Positions 1 to 5,337 of a stretch of DNA of 5,337 nt are shown in pieces. Under the pieces are notes generated by a model that worked only from the letters and a program-made list of their open reading frames with translations, was not told the origin of the DNA and ran no database searches. A program made the position numbers and the translations under genes. Numbering within the stretch: the stretch's first letter is position 1; every line of letters begins with the position of its first letter. The stretch is taken from positions 1 to 5,337 of the forward strand of contig CAMWLX010000263.1 in assembly GCA_947175225.1 (NCBI GenBank). Direction: 5' to 3'. The DNA is from an uncultured Porphyromonadaceae bacterium (GTDB lineage: Bacteria > Bacteroidota > Bacteroidia > Bacteroidales > Muribaculaceae).

Positions 1-47
1 GTAAGAGGGTTATGGATTGATGGGGTTATGTGGTTATGGGATTAGAC
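1..47. repeat. Degenerate 8-bp tandem repeat after comF
   Basis: Read on the plus strand from position 8 there are consecutive 8-base units: GGTTATGG (8-15), ATTGATGG (16-23), GGTTATGT (24-31), GGTTATGG (32-39) and a decayed GATTAGAC (40-47). The heptamer GGTTATG occurs three times exactly (8-14, 24-30, 32-38). The array lies directly downstream of the comF stop codon (42-44) and its last unit overlaps the stop. It may continue to the left of the window. No hairpin or T-tract is visible here, so it is not a recognisable terminator. Confidence 0.55.
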
Positions 48-722
48 TGTGACGCAGAGGGAAAGGAGGTAAATGCGGCAGTCGGGGACGGCACTTGCGA
101 TTTCTTCGGCAAGGGAGCGAAGGGTGGAGCCTGTGGTGCAGACATCGTCGACAAGCACGAGTCCTTTACCCTTCAGGGCATCGGGATCTTTGACCCGGAA
201 TGAGCCGGAGAGATTTTCCAAACGCTGCTGAAGAGTCATCGCAGTCTGCGTCTTGTGGGCGCGTGAAGCAACAAGTTCGTTGCTGATGGGGAGACCTGTG
301 GCGCAGCTGAGACCGGCCGCTATGTAGTCGGCTTGATTGTAGCCACGCTTTGCTTTCTTCCACCAATGCATCGGGACAGCCGCTATGCAGTCTGCCCCAA
401 AGAAAAAACCAGCCATATTTAGCTCCTCCCCCACTATCTCACCAAGCCGATGACCGACAGAGGGGAACTGACGGTATTTCATATCATGGATGGCAGAGGC
501 AAGATCGGAATTTCGGGAGTATATGAAATGTCCTGTTGCGCGTACGAATGGGACAATACCAGCGAAGCGACGCTCCATAGGATTCATGGGCATGAGATGA
601 TATCGGGAACGGGGAAGAGTCTCAATACATCTTACACAAAAGACCCTTTCCGAATCAAGCAGACGGCAACCACACAAATGACATGTAGGAGGAAGGAAAA
701 AGTCGGCGATTGAGGCAAGCAT
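42..722 (-). CDS. comF: ComF family protein (phosphoribosyltransferase-like, zinc-ribbon N-terminus)
   Basis: The 226-residue product has the complete ComF/GntX layout. A four-cysteine zinc-ribbon-like N-terminus is seen as C14-x2-C17 and C29-x2-C32. A middle segment contains HDMKY (79-83), followed by AVPMHWWKKAKRGYNQAD (115-132) with the family RGYNQ signature. The PRPP-binding loop VLVDDVCTTGST lies at 189-200 and is characteristic of type I phosphoribosyltransferases. The length is normal for the family. In naturally competent bacteria ComF helps move single-stranded DNA inward from the uptake channel. In Bacteroidales its job is not established, and no other competence gene is in view. 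It starts at ATG 11 bases after the recX stop, with no Shine-Dalgarno sequence, so it is probably the last or a late gene of the prmC-recX-comF operon. The two acidic residues of the PRPP loop (D192, D193) are intact, so an active enzyme is plausible. PyrE was considered, but the cysteine motif and RGYNQ favour ComF. Confidence 0.92.
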   Translation of the reverse strand: MLASIADFFLPPTCHLCGCRLLDSERVFCVRCIETLPRSRYHLMPMNPMERRFAGIVPFVRATGHFIYSRNSDLASAIHDMKYRQFPSVGHRLGEIVGEELNMAGFFFGADCIAAVPMHWWKKAKRGYNQADYIAAGLSCATGLPISNELVASRAHKTQTAMTLQQRLENLSGSFRVKDPDALKGKGLVLVDDVCTTGSTLRSLAEEIASAVPDCRIYLLSLCVTV

Positions 723-733
723 TGTTCGATTGT

Positions 734-1216
734 TTAGCTATATTGTTTAATAAAGGATCTTATTGCATTGATAATTAGCCGGGATTCAAAGCCTCGGGAT
801 GCAAGATGGCGATAGAGTTTTTGGCGATCTTTGACATCTTTTAGGTCAAGCGACCGCGCTTTTGCAATCAGAACTTTTTCGAGAGCGCCGGCATAATCTT
901 TATCGGATATATAATTAAGCGCCCGGGCGATGATGGTATCTGACATTCCTTTAGCCCTCAGACCCATGTGGACTTTCATTTTTCCCCATCCTGAAAAGCG
1001 GACCTTGTCGATAGCATACGCACGCGCATACCGGCTATCATCTATATACTTGTTTGCACAAAGGTAATCTATCATTTTCTCCGCTTCATCTGCAGAGAAT
1101 CCTTGCTTGAGTATCTTCTGACGAATATCGGCTGCACATTGCTCGGCGTTGGCGCAAAGTCCGGCCATCCTCACAAGCATTTCTTCTGCAGTTGGTTTTC
1201 TTCGTTTAGCATTCAT
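734..1216 (-). CDS. recX: Regulatory protein RecX
   Basis: RecX binds RecA and RecA filaments, usually damping strand exchange and the SOS response. The product is about 160 residues, normal for the family, almost entirely helical and charged, as expected for three tandem three-helix repeats. The diagnostic central motif YIDDSRYAR is at about 57-65 of the ATG form, followed by DKVRFSGWGKMKV, matching the RecX pattern of a basic, Gly-Trp-containing loop. The C-terminal repeat ends with RGFESRLIINAI. Start choice: the frame can also open at TTG (1222), giving 162 residues and a 4-base overlap with the prmC stop. I prefer ATG at 1216, two codons further in, because it is a standard start only two bases past that stop. 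Either way the gene is tightly coupled to prmC. No recA is in the window. Confidence 0.92.
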   Translation of the reverse strand: MNAKRRKPTAEEMLVRMAGLCANAEQCAADIRQKILKQGFSADEAEKMIDYLCANKYIDDSRYARAYAIDKVRFSGWGKMKVHMGLRAKGMSDTIIARALNYISDKDYAGALEKVLIAKARSLDLKDVKDRQKLYRHLASRGFESRLIINAIRSFIKQYS

Positions 1217-1218
1217 CG

Positions 1219-2070
1219 TCAATCGTCTTTCTTTGCTCTCAACATTCTTTTTTTGCCATAGGAATCGAGACGTATCTCTACATCCTGCCAGCCCTTTGAC
1301 TCATAGTAAGATTTGACTTGCTCCGCGAATCGAGGATTAAGTTCAAGATAGACATTCCCTTGCGGTTTTAATCCTATTTTTGCTATCTCTTCAATTCGCT
1401 TATATGGCTTTATGGGATCAGACGCTTCAACGAACAAGGCTTCTTCCGGCTCGAAATCTTTTACCCTTACTTCCATATCGGTTTTCTCATCAGGAGCAAT
1501 GTAAGGGGGATTGCTGACTATGATGTCGTAGGAGTCCGGATTTGGCTTCCATTGATACATGTCGGCATTTATCAACTTTATTTTTGCTTTCTGAAGCTCT
1601 GCATTTTCTTTTGTCTGCTCGATGGGAGCCTGGCTGAAGTCAAGGGCGGTGACTGTAGGGAATGAAAGATGCTTTGCCAATGCAATGGCGATGCAACCGG
1701 AACCTGTACCTATATCGAGGACTGAAAGGTCGGATTTTTCAGAGGCATTATCGCGTATCCAATCCACGAGTTCTTCGGTTTCAGGACGTGGGATAAGGAC
1801 TCCGGGACGGACTTTGAGATCCATGCCGTAGAAGCGGGCATTTCCTGTGATGTATTGGATTGGTTCGCCAAGGATTAGGCGGTCGATGATCCGGTCGATT
1901 TCAGTCTTGGCGAAATCTGAGAGTTCCTTCCCTTCATTAATGATGAGGTCTACCCTACTCCATCCTTTGACATGCGCAAAGACGAGCAGGATTACAGCTT
2001 CCCGCTCCCTTCTATCAAAGATTCCCGCCAACCTCTTCCGCACTTCTAACAATTCTTCCCTTACAGTCAT
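1219..2070 (-). CDS. prmC: Peptide chain release factor N5-glutamine methyltransferase PrmC
   Basis: PrmC (HemK) methylates the glutamine of the GGQ motif of release factors RF1 and RF2 using S-adenosylmethionine, which speeds translation termination in the cytoplasm. The 283-residue length is standard. An N-terminal helical domain (about 1-75) ends in GEPIQYITG (68-76). The substrate-side linker RPGVLIPRPETEELV is at 88-102. The SAM-binding motif I, DIGTGSGCIAIALA, is at 119-132. The catalytic NPPY motif is at 187-190 and is followed by IAPDE. FEPEEALF (206-213) and DSYGKKRML (269-277) are further family signatures. All catalytic motifs are intact. It starts at ATG after an A/T-rich leader without a Shine-Dalgarno sequence, as usual in Bacteroidetes, and is the first gene of the prmC-recX-comF group. 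The classical alternative name hemK reflects an old misassignment to heme synthesis. Confidence 0.97.
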   Translation of the reverse strand: MTVREELLEVRKRLAGIFDRREREAVILLVFAHVKGWSRVDLIINEGKELSDFAKTEIDRIIDRLILGEPIQYITGNARFYGMDLKVRPGVLIPRPETEELVDWIRDNASEKSDLSVLDIGTGSGCIAIALAKHLSFPTVTALDFSQAPIEQTKENAELQKAKIKLINADMYQWKPNPDSYDIIVSNPPYIAPDEKTDMEVRVKDFEPEEALFVEASDPIKPYKRIEEIAKIGLKPQGNVYLELNPRFAEQVKSYYESKGWQDVEIRLDSYGKKRMLRAKKDD

Positions 2071-2195
2071 ATTTATAGTTTATGAAGTTGTTTAAACTTA
2101 TTTACGATGATATGCGAATAATTAGATCAATTACTTAACGGAATAATCAGGGAATTAGTTTATATTTACTAAGTCTTCTTCAATTTCGTAATCTT
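2071..2195 (-). promoter_or_regulatory. Leader/promoter region of the prmC-recX-comF group
   Basis: This gap between the esterase terminator and the prmC start is strongly A/T rich and holds no convincing ORF. Because the upstream gene ends in a strong terminator, the operon promoter should lie here. The best minus-strand match I found to the Bacteroidetes -7 element (TAnnTTTG) is TAAGTTTA at 2093-2100, one mismatch. No TTTG sits at the expected distance upstream (about 2121-2124 reads TAAT), so the exact promoter is not resolved. Confidence 0.35.
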
Positions 2196-2231
2196 AAAAA
2201 AAGGTTGGTTCCTGTCGGAGCCAACCTTTTT
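2196..2231 (-). terminator. Intrinsic terminator of the pectinesterase-like gene
   Basis: A hairpin is formed by 2203-2212 (GGTTGGTTCC) pairing with 2217-2226 (GGAGCCAACC), ten base pairs with one G-T/G-U type position, around the 4-base loop 2213-2216. Five A-T pairs (2198-2202 with 2227-2231) extend the stem. On the minus strand the GC-rich stem is followed by seven T residues (complement of 2196-2202). It lies about 33 bases beyond the esterase stop codon, which fits Rho-independent termination of that transcript. The plus strand also has a run of five T after the stem, so weak termination from the other direction is possible. Confidence 0.9.
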
Positions 2232-2264
2232 CGTATCGGATTTTCTATTTATTATGTCGGAGGA

Positions 2265-5060
2265 TTAACGTCGGATAGTTTTTGTGGAAACTTTATTGCC
2301 ATTGTCAAGAGTCACGACTTTTATAGTCACTCCATTGTGGGAATCGCTAACTTGGTTGCCTTGAAGGTCGAAGCTCTGAGTGCTGATAGGATTCACGCCG
2401 CCGCTGATTGCATTGATTCCTGTTGTAGTCACTTCTACGATCGGACCGAAACCACCACGGGCATTTGCCTTACGCACCTTGAGATTGTTGCCGCTCGGGA
2501 GTTCGCCGGCATAGATTTTACCGTCTACAAGATAGATGTTTCCTTCCGGATCTTCGTTCATATCATATTCAGCCTGAGCTGCAATGCTTTCCGGATCCCA
2601 ATCAGGGAATACTTTATCAAGGGCATATTCTGCTGCTTCTACGTCGGTGAGGACAGTCTCATAGCTCTTATTGCCATCCGAATGAGTAAAGGTGAGCTGA
2701 TTTGATGCAGGAGTGATACGGTTGCCCTCAGAGTCCATTGAGTTATATTCTACAAACTTATCGGCAGCACAGTTCATGCCGGCGGTTGTGAAGCGAGAAG
2801 AAGCAAGTTTGGATGGCTGGTTGATGGTGGTATTAAGCCATGCAAGACCTGAGTAAGCACCCCATGAGCGACCAAAATTAAACTGGTTGCAAAGAGTTTC
2901 GATAGTGCATCCATTCATGACATATCCGAATTTCTTAGCATTATTGGGAGCTGCAATAGTAGCATTCTTCACTGCTTCATTGACAAACTTAACACGGTTG
3001 AAATAAACATCGCCACCACCACAAACGTAGTCGACAACGCCATGGATCTCACCATCTTCGAAATAGAAATATGAGGAGCTATTATTGCTGTAGTAAGTAT
3101 CCTGATATGACTCGAGGCTTACATTCTTGCAGATAGTATTCTTACCCTTATCCTGGAGTGTCACTGCACGTCCGGCAAATGCCTTGCCATCAAACGTCAT
3201 AGCATTGCGGATGGTAAGATCTTGCAGATAGAGGTTTTCAGAACGGTTGAGAAGAGTAGCTGTCACGCTGATTCCTTCTTCCTCAATAGGAGGATAGTTC
3301 ATAATTATAGTTCCCTCCATTGATTCGCCGATGATAGAGACATTTTTACCATTGATCGGAGTCAAAGTTGTAGTGCCAAGATCGTAAGTTCCGTTAGGGA
3401 GGTAGATTTTAGCACCATCTTGAGAAGCGACAGCCTTAAGGGCAAGCAGGAAGCTTGATACATCGCCTGCCGGGATCTCATAATAACCGGTGGCTTCATT
3501 ATACTCAACGAAATCTGCTACATTTGAAACAGTCACATTGTGGATGTATGCGCCGTTAGGGAATGTGATGGTGAGCCATCCCGGTTGACCGTCGTACTGG
3601 AATGTGGCTTCGGCACCATCAGTCGCACCCTTTACAGGGAATTCAGCAACGACCTCACCCGCCGGGTCGGTGACAACTGCTGTAGACTCTGCTGAATAGA
3701 GACAGCAACCTACGGAAATATAGCTCTTGGAAGCTACATTGACCTTGATGGCTCCACCATTGCTCACGAGCCAACCATGAGTGTTGTAGTATTTGCCATC
3801 GATCTCAATGGCCTCATGATCTTCAACATAGAAGGAAGGTTTTGTAAGATCGTAGACAAAACGAGAAGTTGAAGTAGGCACTTCAATCTTTGTGGCACGT
3901 GCATAGAGTTCGATATCGGTTTCAATTGAAGTTCCCTCGGCTACCTTTTCAGCATTTGACTTAGTGGAAGCAAACCAGCCACGGAAAGCCTGACCATCCG
4001 GCACAATGACATCTTCAATTCCATATTTATATGACAACGCTGCTCCGCCGGGAAGCAAGTCTGTACCAATCAATGACCCATCAGTATTGAAGTAAGAAAC
4101 GGTCACATCCGGCAAGAAATCACATGCCTCTACAGAGAGTGAAGGGCAATATGAAGGGGTGATGATGGTGAGCACTGCATCGTTGTCGCTGTTGTAAGTC
4201 CAAGAAGTAGTGCTGCTGCAGTCGGAGTTGCAAGGGAGAGTAGCGAGCACCTGATCGCCGTTTTTGATTACAGCCCCTTGTCCGTTGTAAGTGCAATTGC
4301 CAAATGTAACTCTAACAGCTCCATCGACCGGAACAGTGACAACAGATGAATTATAACCATGCTGAGCATCGTGCCATGTTCCTTCTACAGTCACACCCTC
4401 TGGAAGGATGCCATCAGCAGGGAGGACAACCGTATATGGATCTGATGTGAAGTCAATCTTGAAATCGGTGAAGTGGCGTTCTTTGGGAACGTAGGGGTTA
4501 ATTGTGATTGCATAAAGACGGAATCCTTTACCGCAAGACATGTTCAACACAACATCTCCTCCTTCTTTAACGCGAGCCGAAACCTTAGATTCATCACATT
4601 GCTTGCTGATGTTGGAAGGCACCATTAGCTCCTTAGTGAGGTTGTCGGATGTCACAGTAGCATCGCCACCGGCACCTGAAAAGTCTAAAATGATTTCATC
4701 GTTGACACCGCAATCCGGGATACGAACTGTCATTTTGCCATTTTGGAAGCAATAGTTGTTGGAAATGCCGTAGACAGCCCCTTTCGCAACGGTGAAGTAG
4801 ACTCCATCAAGTCCTGTCAACGCTTTTCCAGTGTTGGAGGGGAGTTCTTGATTATCAAGATCTTTTTCGAGAGAATAGCGACCTTTGCTGCCTGCTTTCC
4901 AATATTCGCAGTCGGTCACTTCGGATGCATGATTCTTACCTTGTGTAAAGTCCCAAGAGCGGACTGTAGTCACATGGCCATTCTGAGTCTCGGATGCCCA
5001 TGCTGAAATCCCCATGAAGAGGGAGACCAAAAGCATGAGCGACGTGGATAGTTTTCGCAT
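2265..5060 (-). CDS. Secreted multidomain pectinesterase-like protein (CE8) with T9SS-like C-terminal domain
   Basis: The product has 931 residues. Pectin methylesterases remove methyl esters from homogalacturonan, opening it to lyases. A signal peptide occupies about 1-22 (basic MRK, hydrophobic core, AWA before the cut), with no lipobox. Next come a beta-rich module starting at SWDFTQG (about 33-190), a second beta module (about 197-313), a segment resembling the InlB/Listeria-Bacteroides repeat (about 319-390, with FRGWF and IELYARA), and a third beta module (about 400-515) similar to the second. The CE8 beta-helix runs about 530-775: GTYD (557-560), GRAVTLQ (630-636), SYQDTYY (651-657), GVVDYVCGGG (674-683) and FGRSW (729-733). 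D654, D677 and R731 match the expected acid, nucleophile and binding arginine, but R631 stands where classical enzymes have glutamine. A degenerate fibronectin-type-like piece ends in VRKANARGGFG (862-872). The tail (about 880-931) looks like a type IX sorting domain. Whether pectin is the substrate is inferred from the family. Confidence 0.85.
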   Translation of the reverse strand: MRKLSTSLMLLVSLFMGISAWASETQNGHVTTVRSWDFTQGKNHASEVTDCEYWKAGSKGRYSLEKDLDNQELPSNTGKALTGLDGVYFTVAKGAVYGISNNYCFQNGKMTVRIPDCGVNDEIILDFSGAGGDATVTSDNLTKELMVPSNISKQCDESKVSARVKEGGDVVLNMSCGKGFRLYAITINPYVPKERHFTDFKIDFTSDPYTVVLPADGILPEGVTVEGTWHDAQHGYNSSVVTVPVDGAVRVTFGNCTYNGQGAVIKNGDQVLATLPCNSDCSSTTSWTYNSDNDAVLTIITPSYCPSLSVEACDFLPDVTVSYFNTDGSLIGTDLLPGGAALSYKYGIEDVIVPDGQAFRGWFASTKSNAEKVAEGTSIETDIELYARATKIEVPTSTSRFVYDLTKPSFYVEDHEAIEIDGKYYNTHGWLVSNGGAIKVNVASKSYISVGCCLYSAESTAVVTDPAGEVVAEFPVKGATDGAEATFQYDGQPGWLTITFPNGAYIHNVTVSNVADFVEYNEATGYYEIPAGDVSSFLLALKAVASQDGAKIYLPNGTYDLGTTTLTPINGKNVSIIGESMEGTIIMNYPPIEEEGISVTATLLNRSENLYLQDLTIRNAMTFDGKAFAGRAVTLQDKGKNTICKNVSLESYQDTYYSNNSSSYFYFEDGEIHGVVDYVCGGGDVYFNRVKFVNEAVKNATIAAPNNAKKFGYVMNGCTIETLCNQFNFGRSWGAYSGLAWLNTTINQPSKLASSRFTTAGMNCAADKFVEYNSMDSEGNRITPASNQLTFTHSDGNKSYETVLTDVEAAEYALDKVFPDWDPESIAAQAEYDMNEDPEGNIYLVDGKIYAGELPSGNNLKVRKANARGGFGPIVEVTTTGINAISGGVNPISTQSFDLQGNQVSDSHNGVTIKVVTLDNGNKVSTKTIRR
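2268..2423 (-). other. C-terminal T9SS-type sorting-like domain of the esterase
   Basis: Residues about 880-931 start with TTGINAI, a linker often seen before such tails in Bacteroidales. The segment FDLQGNQV (897-904) follows, then NGVTIKVVTLDNGNKV, ending KTIRR. This matches the general pattern of an F/Y-[D/N]-L-x-G core, a GIYI-like strand and a final NGKKV-like strand with a basic end. It predicts export across the outer membrane by the type IX system, provided the host has one. The match is by eye and the GIYI position is degenerate (GVTIKV). Confidence 0.55.
2736..3473 (-). other. CE8 pectin methylesterase catalytic domain
   Basis: Residues about 530-775 form the right-handed parallel beta-helix. 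Visible family anchors in order are LPNGTYD, INGKNVSIIGE, LTIRN, GRAVTLQDKG, ESYQDTYYS, GVVDYVCGGGDVYF and FGRSWGAYSG. The catalytic aspartates (D654 and D677) and the arginine R731 with W733 are retained. The GxYxE, QAVAL, VDFIFG and LGRPW signatures of plant and Dickeya enzymes each differ, marking a divergent Bacteroidetes-type branch. Confidence 0.82.
4995..5060 (-). other. Signal peptide of the esterase
   Basis: Residues 1-22 have a short basic N-region (MRK), a hydrophobic core (LMLLVSLFMGI) and the AxA-type sequence AWA at 20-22 before S23. This fits Sec export with signal peptidase I cleavage. The absence of a cysteine near the cut rules out an ordinary lipoprotein. The clear signal also supports the chosen ATG at 5060. 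Confidence 0.88.
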
Positions 5061-5131
5061 GTTTGATTTAGATATTATGGTTAATTTTAATTAGTTTGTG
5101 TCTTTGATGTTATTTTCATGTGTTAAATTGG

Positions 5132-5170
5132 GGAATTGCACGCCTTCATATCTTATGGGCGTTAAATTCC
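5132..5170 (-). promoter_or_regulatory. Hairpin in the mRNA leader of the esterase
   Basis: On the minus strand 5170-5165 (GGAATT) pairs with 5137-5132 (AATTCC). After a 2x2 internal loop, 5162-5158 (ACGCC) pairs with 5144-5140 (GGCGT). After a two-A bulge, 5157-5154 (CATA) pairs with 5150-5147 (TATG) around a three-base AGA loop. This gives fifteen base pairs. The start point predicted from the promoter is about 5172, so the hairpin would occupy the very 5' end of the mRNA. No T-tract follows, so it is not an intrinsic terminator. A role in mRNA stability or protein binding is inference only. Confidence 0.5.
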
Positions 5171-5175
5171 TCATG

Positions 5176-5207
5176 CAAAATTAATCAATCTCGACAATAT
5201 TATCAAA
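5176..5207 (-). promoter_or_regulatory. Bacteroidetes-type promoter of the esterase gene
   Basis: On the minus strand TAATTTTG at 5183-5176 is a perfect match to the Bacteroidetes -7 consensus TAnnTTTG. TTTG at 5207-5204 matches the -33 element. The centres of the two elements are 26 bases apart, exactly the expected -33 to -7 distance. The predicted transcription start is near 5172, giving a leader of about 110 bases before the ATG at 5060. The A-rich sequence just upstream of the ATG lacks a Shine-Dalgarno motif, as is usual in this phylum. Confidence 0.75.
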
Positions 5208-5268
5208 TGATTCAGCGATTATATTTTCGTTTTTTCATTATGATCAATACTTCGGTAAGTTTTTAGAG

Positions 5269-5337
5269 TTAGTTTTGGTCTTTTGACTTCGCATTCAACG
5301 CATCTTTCGCAGCAGTCAACCTTGCAAAGGTCGTCAG
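5269..5337 (-). CDS. Possible C-terminal end of an upstream gene (partial, uncertain frame)
   Basis: From the right edge a minus-strand frame stays open for 22 codons and stops at TAA (5271-5269). Its alanine/lysine-rich end, LTAAKDALNAKSKDQN, looks like an ordinary helical C-terminus, and it would leave room for the esterase promoter. Two competing readings exist. Another minus frame is open from 5335 to a TAA at 5221-5219 but is Cys-rich and less protein-like. A plus frame (from 5282 to the edge) reads FDFAFNASFAAVNLAKVV but has no start codon after its upstream TAG at 5270-5272. I do not recognise a family from so few residues. No clear terminator follows the minus-strand stop. Confidence 0.3.
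   Translation of the reverse strand: MTTFARLTAAKDALNAKSKDQN

Noticed and set aside
450..713. 87-codon plus-strand ORF
   Set aside because: It lies fully antisense to the zinc-ribbon and middle part of comF, whose family motifs are unambiguous, and has no promoter or family resemblance.
42..722. Assignment of the 226-residue phosphoribosyltransferase as PyrE
   Set aside because: The N-terminal C-x2-C pairs and the RGYNQ motif are ComF features and are absent from orotate phosphoribosyltransferase.
1622..2095. Two plus-strand ORFs opposite prmC (1622-1831 and 1847-2095)
   Set aside because: Both are antisense to the conserved PrmC coding sequence and their composition is what complementing that gene would produce.
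2205..2705. 166-codon plus-strand ORF starting inside the terminator stem
   Set aside because: It lies opposite the C-terminal coding region of the esterase, has no recognisable motif, and begins within a hairpin that clearly serves as a terminator. It is an antisense shadow.
4540..5006. Plus-strand ORFs opposite the N-terminal part of the esterase (4540-4755, 4743-5006)
   Set aside because: They are shadows of the 931-codon gene, which has a signal peptide, family motifs and its own promoter.
2265..5060. Part of a pectin polysaccharide-utilisation locus
   Set aside because: No SusC/SusD, regulator or other pectin enzyme is visible. A strong terminator and housekeeping genes follow, so nothing in the window supports a locus.
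5141..5170. 5' leader hairpin as an intrinsic terminator or riboswitch
   Set aside because: No T-tract follows it on either strand, and I see no known riboswitch core. It was kept only as an unassigned leader hairpin.

Overview
The window looks like a piece of a Bacteroidales chromosome, and the protein style best fits the Muribaculaceae/Prevotella side of that order. This is an inference. It rests on a textbook Bacteroidetes promoter (TTTG and TAATTTTG elements), A/T-rich leaders without Shine-Dalgarno sequences, Bacteroidetes-type RecX and PrmC sequences, and a large exported pectinesterase-like protein ending in a C-terminal domain of the type IX secretion kind. All recognisable complete genes lie on the minus strand.

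Layout, in the direction of transcription (right to left): (1) 5269-5337 may hold the last codons of an upstream gene, but the reading frame is uncertain. (2) 5061-5268 is an AT-rich intergenic region with a strong Bacteroidetes-type promoter (5176-5207) and a hairpin (5132-5170) that would sit at the extreme 5' end of the mRNA. (3) 2265-5060 encodes a 931-residue secreted multidomain protein with a carbohydrate esterase family 8 (pectin methylesterase) catalytic domain. (4) 2196-2231 is a strong intrinsic terminator that closes this single-gene unit. (5) 2070 down to 42 is a compact three-gene group: prmC (release-factor glutamine methyltransferase), recX (RecA modulator) and a ComF-family phosphoribosyltransferase. 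The prmC and recX ends lie within a few bases of each other, and recX and comF are 11 bases apart, so one operon is likely. (6) 1-47 is a short degenerate 8-bp tandem repeat just past the comF stop.

The two transcription units appear functionally unrelated. The esterase is probably for dietary plant pectin. No SusC/SusD pair or other polysaccharide-utilisation gene is visible in the window. The prmC-recX-comF group is housekeeping: translation termination, recombination control and DNA-uptake-related phosphoribosyltransferase homology. I see no phage, CRISPR, rRNA, tRNA or defence system. The most interesting material is the modular build and altered active-site signatures of the esterase, its mRNA-leader hairpin, and the unresolved right edge.
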